From positions 1,302,001 to 1,366,000 of the forward strand of contig NZ_CP165734.1 of assembly GCF_041200145.1 (NCBI RefSeq): a stretch of DNA of 64,000 nucleotides, given 5' to 3'. Below, in pieces: positions 53,905 through 61,389 of this stretch. The stretch comes from Bradyrhizobium sp. LLZ17. GTDB lineage: Bacteria > Pseudomonadota > Alphaproteobacteria > Rhizobiales > Xanthobacteraceae. The notes beneath the pieces were generated by a model, which did no database searches, was not told the origin of the DNA, and saw nothing but the letters and a program-made list of their open reading frames with translations. The position numbers were made by a program, and so were the translations under genes. How positions within the stretch are numbered: the first letter of the stretch is position 1; each line of letters begins with the position of its first letter.

Positions 53905-56568
53905 ATGCGCGTTGTCGCCGCCGTTCTGTTGCTTGTGTCCGTGCTTCACGCCGGCATCTGGGGAGTCATGCGCGACAGGGAACCCGCGCCCGACTTCAGG
54001 GGCCTGTTGCCCAGCCTGTCTTATACGCCGTTCGAGCCGGGACATGTTGTCGACGACAATGTCGACCCCGACAAGATTCGTGCCGATCTGAAAAAGCTCT
54101 CGACCCTCACGCGTGCCGTCCGATCTTACTCCGCGACGGAAGGCAACGAACTGGTGCCGCCGATCGCCGCCGAGTTCGGGCTCAAGGTCACGGTCGGCGC
54201 CTGGATCGGCAAGGACCCGGACCGCAACGAGCGGGAGATCAAGGCCGCCATCGAGCTCGCCCGCAAGAACAGCAACGTTAACGGGCTCGTCGTCGGCAAC
54301 GAAGTGATCTACCGCGGCGAGCAGAAGGTCGAAGACCTCATCGAGATGATCAAGAGGGTGAAGAGCGCGGTCCGCGTGCCCGTCACCACCGGCGAGATCT
54401 GGAACATCTGGCGCGACAATCCCGACCTCGCCTCCAACGTCGATTTCATCGCCGCCCACGTACTGCCCTACTGGGAAAACTTCCGCTCGGACCAGGCCGT
54501 CGACCAAGCGGTCGACCGCTACAATTTGTTGCGCAACCTGTTCCCCGGCAAGCGCATCGTGATCGCCGAGTTCGGCTGGCCGAGCGCGGGCTATAATTTA
54601 CGCAACGCCGACCCCGGCCCGTTCCAGCAGGCGCTGACCTTGCGCAACTTCGTCAGCCGTGCCGAAGGCCTCGGCATGGAGTACAACATCGTCGAAGCCA
54701 TCGATCAGCCCTGGAAGTATTTCGAAGGCGGCGTCGGTCCGTACTGGGGCATCCTCAACGCCAACCGTGAGCCGAAATTCGCCTGGACCGGCCCGGTCGA
54801 GAATCTCGACTACTGGAAGCTGATGGGAATAGCACTTCTGGTCGGCATCCTGCTGTCGCTGCCGATCCTGCGGCTGCAGCAGCCGACCGCGCGGCAGGCG
54901 TTTCTGCTGTCGGCTGCCGCGAACGGTGTCGGCGCCTGGGCCGCCACCGTGTTCGCGTTCTGGAACGGGCACTATTTCATCTTCGGCTCGGCGTTTGCGC
55001 TGACGCTCGGCATGATTCTCCTTGTTCCCCTCGTCCTGATCGCGATGGCGCGCATCGACGAGATCGCAGCGGTGGCCTTCGGCCGGCCGCCGCAACGGCT
55101 GCTGACCAAGGGCAAGCCGGTCGACAACGTCCCGGAGACCTACTTCCCAAAAGTCTCGATCCACATCCCGGCATATTTCGAGCCGGTCGAGATGCTCAAG
55201 CAGACGCTCGATGCGTTGTCGCGGCTCGACTATCCGAACTACGAATGCGTCGTCATCATCAACAACACGCCTGATCCCGCCTTCTGGCAGCCGATCCAGG
55301 ACCATTGCCGCGCGCTCGGCGAACGCTTCAAGTTCATCAACGCCGAGAAGGTGAAGGGTTTTAAAGCCGGCGCTCTGCGGATTGCGATGGATCGGACCGC
55401 TGCGGACGCCGAGATCATCGGCATCCTCGATGCCGACTATGTCGTCGATCCCGACTGGCTGAAGGACCTCGTGCCGGCCTTCGCCGACCCGCGCGTTGGC
55501 CTGGTGCAGGCGCCGCAGGAGCATCGCGACGGCGATCTGTCGATCATGCACTACATCATGAACGGCGAGTATGCCGGCTTCTTCGACATCGGCATGGTCC
55601 AGCGCAACGAGGTCAGCGCCATCATCGTGCACGGCACGATGTGCCTGATCCGCCGCGCCGCGATGGACATGGCCGGCGGCTGGTCGAGCGACACGATCTG
55701 CGAGGACAGTGATCTCGGCCTCGCGATCCAGGAGCTCGGCTGGGTGACCCACTACACCAACCACCGCTACGGCCGTGGCCTGCTCCCCGACACCTACGAG
55801 GCCTTCAAGAAGCAGCGTCACCGCTGGGCCTATGGCGGCCTCCAGATCGTGAAGAAGCACTGGCGGCGCTTCCTGCCGGGCGCTAGCCGGCTCACGCCCG
55901 ACCAGAGGCGCGAATACGGTTTGGGCTGGTTGAACTGGCTCGGGGCCGAAAGCCTCGGTGTGGTCGTGGCGCTGCTCAATCTCGTCTGGGTGCCGATCGT
56001 CGCCTTTGCCGACATCGCCATCCCCGACAAAATTTTGACCTTGCCGATCATCGCCGCCTTCATCGTCTCGCTGGCGCACTTCCTGTCGATGTACCGCGCG
56101 CGCGTTGCGATCAAGCCCGGCCAGATGCTGGGCGCCATGATCGCGGCAATGAGCGTGCAGTGGACCGTGTCGCGGGCGGTCGCCCAAGGCTTGATCACCG
56201 AGCACATTGCGTTCGCGCGCACCTCAAAGGGCGGGCTGTCGCGGATGTCGATCGAGTTCCAGGCATTCTGGGAAGCGGTGATCGGCGCCCTGCTCCTGAT
56301 CGGCGCCGGCGTGCTGATTGCGTCGAACAGTTTCCGCCAGATCACCGAGATCTACATTTTCGCAGGCGTCCTGGTGCTGCAAAGCCTGCCGTTCCTGGCC
56401 GCGGTCGCCATCGCGATCCTCGAGCTCAGCCGCATCAACTCGTTCCAGTTCTGGCGCGACAGCGCGATCCGCAGCGCCGAGCTGATCGGGCTCCGCCCGG
56501 TGGCGCTACCGACCCCTGCCGGCAACCCGCAGCCGGTGCCGAGCGAGGTGCGGCGGGAGGCGAATTGA
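53905..56568 (+). CDS. ndvB: cyclic beta-glucan synthase NdvB-type (GH17-like + GT2)
   Basis: An 887-residue membrane enzyme. After an N-terminal helix comes a GH17-like domain with Glu133 (VVGNEVIYRG) and Glu222 (IAEFGWPS). The GT2 domain (about 410-670) has D509-A-D511, E600-D601 and the QRHRW motif at 637-641, so the processive glycosyltransferase active site is complete. C-terminal helices form the export channel. In B. japonicum ndvB loss abolishes cyclic glucan. The paired GH17 domains of NdvB and NdvC may perform ring closure or branching; this is inferred. I start at ATG 53905; the frame is open to 53842. Confidence 0.9.
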   Translation: MRVVAAVLLLVSVLHAGIWGVMRDREPAPDFRGLLPSLSYTPFEPGHVVDDNVDPDKIRADLKKLSTLTRAVRSYSATEGNELVPPIAAEFGLKVTVGAWIGKDPDRNEREIKAAIELARKNSNVNGLVVGNEVIYRGEQKVEDLIEMIKRVKSAVRVPVTTGEIWNIWRDNPDLASNVDFIAAHVLPYWENFRSDQAVDQAVDRYNLLRNLFPGKRIVIAEFGWPSAGYNLRNADPGPFQQALTLRNFVSRAEGLGMEYNIVEAIDQPWKYFEGGVGPYWGILNANREPKFAWTGPVENLDYWKLMGIALLVGILLSLPILRLQQPTARQAFLLSAAANGVGAWAATVFAFWNGHYFIFGSAFALTLGMILLVPLVLIAMARIDEIAAVAFGRPPQRLLTKGKPVDNVPETYFPKVSIHIPAYFEPVEMLKQTLDALSRLDYPNYECVVIINNTPDPAFWQPIQDHCRALGERFKFINAEKVKGFKAGALRIAMDRTAADAEIIGILDADYVVDPDWLKDLVPAFADPRVGLVQAPQEHRDGDLSIMHYIMNGEYAGFFDIGMVQRNEVSAIIVHGTMCLIRRAAMDMAGGWSSDTICEDSDLGLAIQELGWVTHYTNHRYGRGLLPDTYEAFKKQRHRWAYGGLQIVKKHWRRFLPGASRLTPDQRREYGLGWLNWLGAESLGVVVALLNLVWVPIVAFADIAIPDKILTLPIIAAFIVSLAHFLSMYRARVAIKPGQMLGAMIAAMSVQWTVSRAVAQGLITEHIAFARTSKGGLSRMSIEFQAFWEAVIGALLLIGAGVLIASNSFRQITEIYIFAGVLVLQSLPFLAAVAIAILELSRINSFQFWRDSAIRSAELIGLRPVALPTPAGNPQPVPSEVRREAN

Positions 56569-56842
56569 CGCGCCAATCGCCGGCCAAGGCCGCGTGATGA
56601 AAAGTCAGGTGGTCTTCGGCGTAGATGCGGGCGGCCAATCGGGATGAAAATCCCGCTCTAAGCGACGGAAAAATTGTCCGAATCCCCATCTCTGCCGCCA
56701 TCTTCGGCAGCCTCCTGCGCTATTGACCTCAGCGCCCCGTCCCCCTACACAGCGCGAGCCGAAAGCATGATCCGGCAAGACATGCTTTTCGAAATGACCG
56801 AAGACGATGGCCATCAATCTCGAAGCCATCCAGCGGCCATGG

Positions 56843-56918
56843 GAGCGCGTAGCTCAGCCGGTAGAGCACGTGACTTTTAATCACGGGGTCCTGGGTTCGA
56901 GCCCCAGCGCGCTCACCA
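56843..56918 (+). tRNA. tRNA-Lys (anticodon TTT)
   Basis: A 76-nt cloverleaf with CCA encoded. The acceptor stem GAGCGCG pairs with CGCGCTC at the 3' end, discriminator A, and CCA is at 56916-56918. The anticodon arm reads GACTTTTAATC with TTT. The T arm is CTGGGTTCGAGCCCCAG. The sequence after 56918 changes to prophage-like genes, and tRNA 3' ends are usual attachment sites. Confidence 0.97.
56899..56918 (+). other. putative attachment site at the tRNA-Lys 3' end
   Basis: The T-arm and acceptor part of the tRNA (CGAGCCCCAGCGCGCTCACCA region) adjoins the first prophage-type gene content. A second copy should mark the far end of the element; none exists inside the window. This is inferred from position only. 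Confidence 0.45.
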
Positions 56919-57012
56919 AGCAAAATCAAGCACTTAGCGCAGATTTTCTCTTCCCTCATCCAAAGCCGATCCGGGCATCTGTACACGGCCTGTCCACAAG
57001 CGAGGGCGGGCT

Positions 57013-57099
57013 ATGACGGCCGTGGATATCGTCGGCTGGGTTTTGTTGGTCGTCGTGCTGTTCGCGACACTGAGCGCAAGTAAAAGCCCGCCAGCGTGA
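57013..57099 (+). CDS. possible 28-aa transmembrane peptide
   Basis: A 28-residue open frame (MTAVDIVGWVLLVVVLFATL, then ASKSPPA) that is almost one membrane helix. GAGGGCGGG lies just upstream. Its 3' end overlaps a GC hairpin (CCCGCC...GGCGGG) at 57087-57109. Coding is uncertain because it is so short; it could be a lysis or accessory peptide of the element. Confidence 0.35.
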   Translation: MTAVDIVGWVLLVVVLFATLSASKSPPA

Positions 57100-57117
57100 A
57101 CCGGCGGGCCTCAGTCG

Positions 57118-57237
57118 TCAGCAGTGATACGGCGGAAACGGCGGGTCGGGGGCAAACTCCAGCCCGCTGATGTCCTTGCCGGCTATTGCAATGTACAGGC
57201 TGAGCCGGAAGCAGAGCCTGCCAAGTAGAAGCCGCAT
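57118..57237 (-). CDS. 39-aa small protein, coupled to the upstream gene
   Basis: A 39-residue protein: one hydrophobic stretch (RLCFRLSLYIAIAG) and a tail FAPDPPFPPYHC. Its ATG overlaps the stop of the 62-residue gene (TGATG), so it is probably translated by re-initiation. Function unknown. It is too short for usual gene calling; the overlap and the ordered tail support it. Confidence 0.55.
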   Translation of the reverse strand: MRLLLGRLCFRLSLYIAIAGKDISGLEFAPDPPFPPYHC

Positions 57238-57425
57238 CAGGCGCATTCGTTGCCTCCGATCAGGACGACAACCGACGCGGGCTTGTGCGTCGGCTCGTCC
57301 TCAGCCAGGAAATCCGTCACAAGCTGACTTGCCAGCCGCAACACGGCCAGCGCGTCCTCGGTATTCTCCGGCAATTGACTCGCCAGAACGATTGCTTGGC
57401 GACGGTGCCAGTTCTCCACCTTCAT
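57237..57425 (-). CDS. hypothetical protein, 62 aa (prophage region)
   Basis: A 62-residue soluble protein opening KVENWHRRQAIVLASQLPEN and ending GGNECA, mostly helical. It overlaps the 142-residue gene upstream by 4 nt (ATGA) and the 39-residue gene downstream by 1 nt. The trio is one transcription unit. No known domain is recognised. Confidence 0.65.
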   Translation of the reverse strand: MKVENWHRRQAIVLASQLPENTEDALAVLRLASQLVTDFLAEDEPTHKPASVVVLIGGNECA

Positions 57426-57850
57426 GCCATCACCGTATGCTGCCAGTCTTCGCGCCCGATCTGCTCGAGCAGCCCGTCATGGTCGGCAATGCCGCTTTCG
57501 GCGTGGTCCTGCTCCAGATCGCGACGGCCTCCCGCCGCCCATCGCTCTTGGCTATGGTGGTGGTCGAGGCTTCCGAGGGACGGTTCGTCGCTGCCGTCAT
57601 GCTCCGCCGGGTCGTCGTGCTCGGCGGGGTTGTCGTCCTCAAGGTCGGCTGAAATGTCGTCCTCCAGCTCGGTCATGACGTATTCGTCCGACTGGTCGAG
57701 GAAGGCTATCAGCCGATCAATTTCGGCCGCTGCCTTCTTCCTGAGTCTGCGGAGGCGCCTGAGGGCCGTTTCTCTGGTGCGCTGTTGGATAGCCAGGCGC
57801 GCCACAAGCTCGCAGGGGGAGTCCGCTGGCCGTTGTAGGGGGATAATCAT
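57422..57850 (-). CDS. hypothetical protein with acidic repeats, 142 aa
   Basis: Begins MIIPLQRPADSPCELVARLA, then a basic helix (TRETALRRLRRLRKKAAAEI), then an acidic low-complexity part with EDDNPAEHDDPAEHDGSDEP, and a His-rich SLGSLDHHHSQERW segment. The layout suggests a DNA- or protein-binding small phage protein. ATG 57850 is chosen; the frame extends upstream through a gene-free region. A 7-bp hairpin GCCCAGT/ACTGGGC lies 34-52 nt upstream (57884-57902). Confidence 0.6.
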   Translation of the reverse strand: MIIPLQRPADSPCELVARLAIQQRTRETALRRLRRLRKKAAAEIDRLIAFLDQSDEYVMTELEDDISADLEDDNPAEHDDPAEHDGSDEPSLGSLDHHHSQERWAAGGRRDLEQDHAESGIADHDGLLEQIGREDWQHTVMA

Positions 57851-58192
57851 GGTGGTGCTTTCGGTTTGGCTTCTGACAGCCGCGCCCAGTGACAGACTGG
57901 GCAGCCGGGGGGTCAGAACCTGCCGAAAGACAGGTCGTCGCGCTTTTAAGCCGCAAGGCTCTGGACATGGCGCAACGCCCCCGGCATAAAGCCAGAACGG
58001 CGCGCCCGCCAAGGCGCTCCTTAGCGCCAAGACAGCCCGCCAAGGCTGTTGCGCTTTCGGCAGCCATCGACGCCAATCGACGGCCGGCCTATTTCGGTCC
58101 GGGTTCTGACACCCACGGACGAGCCTGCACCTGATTTGCTTAAAAATCCATCCCCATCGGGGCGCCTCGGCGCGTTCTATTGGAAGAACACC
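57851..58192. other. divergent intergenic region of the element
   Basis: About 340 bp separates the divergent genes at 57850 and 58193. It holds the GCCCAGT/ACTGGGC hairpin (57884-57902) in the left leader, a GC-rich part with CGCTCCTTAGCG and repeated CCGCCAAGGC blocks (57996-58046), and a more AT-rich part before the right start. Open frames on both strands exist but look like shadows. A promoter or operator role is likely but undefined. Confidence 0.4.
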
Positions 58193-58402
58193 ATGGAAGT
58201 ATTCGACCCACATAACAAAGCCGATGTCTTCTTTGACGGCGTCCACGAAGTGAAAATCGTGGGGGACAGCGCTCGCATTGCGCTCTTCAGCCGCCAGAAC
58301 GGCACGGGAGTCATTGTTGCTCGTCTTGTGCTGCCACTCTCCGATCTGCCTGATGTAATCCAGGCGCTTGTGATCGCGCAGACACAAGCGGCCAGGAAGT
58401 AA
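58193..58402 (+). CDS. hypothetical protein, 69 aa
   Basis: A 69-residue protein: EVFDPHNKADVFFDGVHEVKI, a strand-rich middle (ARIALFSRQNGTGVIVARLV), then a helix (DLPDVIQALVIAQTQ). Compact alpha/beta shape, no membrane part. GGAAGAAC lies just before the ATG. It is on the opposite strand to most genes of the region and may be an early or regulatory gene of the element. Confidence 0.65.
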   Translation: MEVFDPHNKADVFFDGVHEVKIVGDSARIALFSRQNGTGVIVARLVLPLSDLPDVIQALVIAQTQAARK

Positions 58403-58483
58403 AACTGTAGCGCATCAAGCCGTCTAGGAGCCATTGCCTTTGCGCGCCCGTTCCGGTTGAATCGCGCAAGGGGAGGCACCGAA

Positions 58484-58837
58484 ATGTCTGAGATGGTGGA
58501 TGTCGAAACTTGGATGCAGCAAGTTAACGAAGCCGTGGCCGAATTTAATGCGGTGATCGCCGGGATTGACGAACGTCTTGTTGTCGCTGAAGGGCAGAAT
58601 TGGGCGCTTACTCGATTGCTTTATTCCTTTGTCAAACGTGAGATTCTGCCCCGGGAGGCTGCAAAGAAGCAGGTTCGGGAAATGATCGCGGTGATTAAGG
58701 AACATGAAGCCGGTGATTTGGAAAAAACATTCCTAGATTCTGCGCAGCGCCTTTTTGAAGAACTTGTAGATGACGAAAGACCGCCGCAGCCGCCGTCGCG
58801 GTTCTCAGTAATCCAAGGTGGTAAATCGGAAAAGTAA
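58484..58837 (+). CDS. hypothetical helical protein, 117 aa
   Basis: A 117-residue acidic protein, nearly all helix (VETWMQQVNEAVAEFNAVI, REAAKKQVREMIAVIKEH, EKTFLDSAQRLFEELV). The base composition is lower in G+C than its neighbours, a sign of transfer. The start at ATG 58484 (MSEMVDV) follows GGGGAGG. It converges on the next gene with one base between stops. Confidence 0.65.
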   Translation: MSEMVDVETWMQQVNEAVAEFNAVIAGIDERLVVAEGQNWALTRLLYSFVKREILPREAAKKQVREMIAVIKEHEAGDLEKTFLDSAQRLFEELVDDERPPQPPSRFSVIQGGKSEK

Positions 58838-58838
58838 T

Positions 58839-59198
58839 CTAGGCTATCCCGAGCGGCCGGTACTGGATTGGCCGATTAAAGCCGCCGCCGACGCCGGACG
58901 CGATCCATCCAGCCCGCCCCATCCGTGCCGCGATCGCGCCCGGTTCGTCACGCTCTGCCAGCACCGCCGTCTTGCCGGTTGGCTTGCCGCGCTCGTCACA
59001 GATCGTCACGACGCCATCGGCCACGAAGTAGCGTACGGCTTCCACCGCTCCGCACTCATCCCGATCGCTCGGTGCTGCTGTCTGAAACCATGCCAGCTTG
59101 ATCTCTCGCCTTTGGCGAGGCTTGGGCGCCGGTCTTGCCTCTGCCGGCTTGGCCTTCGCCTCCTGCGCGCGCCCCTTGAGAGTGTCGAGCCAGCTCAT
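58839..59198 (-). CDS. hypothetical protein, 119 aa (prophage region)
   Basis: A 119-residue protein with a basic Lys/Ala/Pro N-terminal third (LDTLKGRAQEAKAKPAEARP) and a beta-rich C-terminal part (AVRYFVADGVVTICDERGKP). The start overlaps the stop of the 65-residue gene (TGATG), placing it last in the long minus-strand run. Function unknown. Confidence 0.65.
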   Translation of the reverse strand: MSWLDTLKGRAQEAKAKPAEARPAPKPRQRREIKLAWFQTAAPSDRDECGAVEAVRYFVADGVVTICDERGKPTGKTAVLAERDEPGAIAARMGRAGWIASGVGGGFNRPIQYRPLGIA

Positions 59199-59395
59199 CA
59201 GTGCTTCGCACGGAAGGGAATGACGTTGCTCTCCGCAGCGGCCTGCTCGTATTGCTCGGCCTTCTCACGCTCTGCTTCGCGCTCTGCGGCTAGATGGCGC
59301 TGGATCTCGAATGCTTCGTCAGACGAGCAGCCAAGTTGCTGCTGGATCTCTGCCGCCTCCGCGATGTAGGCCAGCAACCCGAAATGCTCGCTCAT
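59198..59395 (-). CDS. hypothetical coiled-coil protein, 65 aa
   Basis: A 65-residue protein, helical and charged (AAEREAEREKAEQYEQAAAE), starting MSEHFGLLAYIAEAAEI. ATG 59395 overlaps the stop of the gene upstream by 4 nt; its own stop overlaps the next start by 1 nt. Function unknown. Confidence 0.65.
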   Translation of the reverse strand: MSEHFGLLAYIAEAAEIQQQLGCSSDEAFEIQRHLAAEREAEREKAEQYEQAAAESNVIPFRAKH

Positions 59396-59598
59396 GCCGC
59401 TTGATCCTTCTCCAGGATCTGGAGATAGGCCGCACACTGGCAGCCCATGCCACGGGTGATGGAATTACGAATAGCGCCGGCCGGAACGCCGGGGCAGGTT
59501 TTAACGATCTCCGCAACATGCGCGTCAATTGCGGCGTCGATCTCCGCGCGCATCGCCGTAATCCGCTCTTCAAGCGGCAACGTTTTCGGGCTTGCCAT
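59392..59598 (-). CDS. hypothetical protein, 68 aa
   Basis: A 68-residue protein with a charged helix (LEERITAMRAEIDAAIDAHV) and three cysteines (KTCPGVPAG, GMGCQCAAYL). The cysteine pattern is suggestive of a small metal or redox site but is not conclusive. It overlaps the 139-residue gene by 29 nt at its start and the next gene by 4 nt. Confidence 0.65.
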   Translation of the reverse strand: MASPKTLPLEERITAMRAEIDAAIDAHVAEIVKTCPGVPAGAIRNSITRGMGCQCAAYLQILEKDQAA

Positions 59599-59989
59599 TC
59601 TTCACCTTTGCTAGCTCTTGCCTAAGCTTTGCCGCCTCGCTATGCGCGCGATGGATTTCCCTCTCTCGCTGCCTATCGTGGTTTGCGGCGTACACCTGCA
59701 AATCGTACGGTAACTGCGCAAACCTCGCTTTTTGCTCTTTCGGCCACGACCGAGGCGGCTCGATCTTCGCAATCTCATTGATGGTAGCCGCAACCGGACC
59801 GCCCAATGTCGGATCAGCAAGCCCGACGGTGTAGTGAGCGCGGGAGATTTGCTGCACGATCGGCCAAATCTTATCGATGCCCCACGGCGCGATATCGGCA
59901 ACGAAACGCGCCACCATCATCGGCGTCGCCGGGGTCGGCTTCATGTTGCTTAGCTCGCACCATCGGCCAAAGGTCGTCGGCTCCGTCAT
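59570..59989 (-). CDS. hypothetical protein with tyrosine-recombinase core-binding-like N terminus
   Basis: A 139-residue protein. Residues about 5-75 (TFGRWCELSNMKPTPATP, MMVARFVADIAPWGIDKIWP, QQISRAHYTVGLADPTLG) resemble the SAM-like core-binding domain of phage-type integrases, including the AHxxxGLxDPT turn. No catalytic domain follows; the rest is a charged helix (REREIHRAHSEAAKLRQEL). It may be a DNA-binding packaging or regulatory protein. The start overlaps the 84-residue gene by 4 nt. Confidence 0.62.
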   Translation of the reverse strand: MTEPTTFGRWCELSNMKPTPATPMMVARFVADIAPWGIDKIWPIVQQISRAHYTVGLADPTLGGPVAATINEIAKIEPPRSWPKEQKARFAQLPYDLQVYAANHDRQREREIHRAHSEAAKLRQELAKVKNGKPENVAA

Positions 59990-60240
59990 CGACCAACCTT
60001 GCGCAAGGTATGGTGCATACCCTGGAGGGCCTTCACATAGCCGTGCAATCTCGCGGCTTCGTTTAGGTTCAACTCGCCGCCGGACATATCGCGGTCAAGC
60101 TGGTCGAGGATATTCACGCGCTCATCCATTTCAGCCTTGGCAAAGTGCTTCGCCATCTCATCGGGAGATAGTTCTTTGCCTTCATAGGCGACGGCGCGGG
60201 CCTGCGTCTGTTCGATGTAGTTGCGGGGATCGTCAGCCAT
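59986..60240 (-). CDS. hypothetical protein, 84 aa
   Basis: An 84-residue helical protein starting MADDPRNYIEQTQARAVAYE and ending HHTLRKVGR. Two negatively charged helices and a basic end. It starts six bases after the putative stop of the Glu/Gln-rich virion-type gene and overlaps the next gene by 4 nt, so it belongs to the same late unit. Confidence 0.65.
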   Translation of the reverse strand: MADDPRNYIEQTQARAVAYEGKELSPDEMAKHFAKAEMDERVNILDQLDRDMSGGELNLNEAARLHGYVKALQGMHHTLRKVGR

Positions 60241-60245
60241 TGTCG

Positions 60246-61389
60246 TTACCTCCCTCCGCGGCGCTTCGCCACAATATCGGCCGCAAGTCGGACCTGCCTG
60301 TCGCCCGTGGCGGATGCCAGTTGCCGCTCAAGCGACGCTAAATCGGTTGCCTCCACACTCAAGCGCGGCGCGGAAGCCCCCGGCCGCTGCACGCGGGGGG
60401 CGGTGTGCGGGCGGCAACGGGTTTCGGTGCCTGCATCATCAAGCGATACTTCGCCGCATCTACCAGCACTTTTTGCGCCGCCGCCGTGCGCAGGAAGCGA
60501 CTTTCGTTGCCGGCCTTCAGAAATTCCAGCGGATCAACGCCAAGCTCCGAAAGCATCCTCAGGAATCTCCGCCTCGATTTCCCGCAGTCGTGCCGGCGGC
60601 TCGTCCTTCACCAACTCGGCAAAGCGCGCATCCTCCGCCTTGGCGTAGTGCTGAAACTCGACCTGTTCGCGCTGCTGCTGCTGAACCTGCTGCTGCTGCC
60701 GGGCTGCCTGCAACTGAGACACCCGATTGAGCGAATTGATCGCGCTCTTGAACCGCTCCGGTTCCTGCTGCGCCATAGCGATCAAAGCGCCTTCCCATTG
60801 CTGGGGCGGCAGGTTGGAGATTTCCGGAAAGTTCTCAGCGAAGCTCATCCGCGCGAAGTCGTTCGCCTGTTCGACGGCCTGAGTTACCTGCTGCTGCACT
60901 TGGTTGTCATAGGCCTTGATGGCCTCCACGAATTTAGGTTTCGAAAGAGCTTTCGCGATGTCGGGATCGTCGTGGATCGGCAAATCGTTCGAGTCTGCGG
61001 GCTGATTTTCGGCCTTCGTCTCTTTCGGCTGATCGTCCGCAGGCTTGTCGCCGCGCAGCTCATCAACCTCCTTGCGGATTTGATCAGCCTTCAGCCTCTC
61101 CGCTTCCGCGTCTTCCGCTGTTCGGGCGTCCGAAAGAGACTTTGACGCCTGCTCAACGGTCATTGACATATTGTCGGGAAGGTCGGCGCCAGCAATGTGC
61201 GTGACGATCTCGGATTCCGGGGTGTTGCTGTCCGAAAGCTTCTCAGCGGCGTCTTCAATCGTCAGTTCGTCCGGGCTTTCCTCCTCGTCCGGCATCGGGA
61301 TATAGCCGGCTTCGTGCTCAAGATAAGCCTTGCCGGTCAGGGGTTCTGCTGGCGCAAACTGGCCGGTCGATTCTGTCGCGTTCGCTCAT
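60246..61389 (-). CDS. phage scaffold-like Glu/Gln-rich protein (three frame breaks)
   Basis: The corrected protein is 380 residues. It should start at ATG 61389 (TAATG overlap with the upstream stop) and read MSDATESTGQFAPAEPLTG after removing one base near 61383. The long middle frame (61295-60534) is acidic, then a coiled-coil QQQQVQQQQREQ part. One extra T in a TTT run at 60550-60552 leads into SELGVDPLEFLKAGNESRFL, and one missing C at 60395-60400 leads into RVQRPGASAPRLSVEATDL ending KRRGGR. Acidic, coiled and detachable-looking, it fits a scaffolding or virion-assembly protein, but the role is inferred. Confidence 0.65.

Noticed and set aside
54598..56205. 535-codon open frame opposite ndvB
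   Set aside because: Shadow of the GT2 part of ndvB; no start context or motif.
56757..56791. CGAAAGCATG / CATGCTTTTCG inverted repeat before the tRNA as an att site
   Set aside because: It lies upstream of the tRNA and resembles a dispersed Bradyrhizobium repeat; the tRNA 3' end is the better att candidate.
57717..58076. 119-codon minus-strand frame in the divergent gap
   Set aside because: It overlaps the supported gene start at 57850, has low-complexity composition and no ribosome site.
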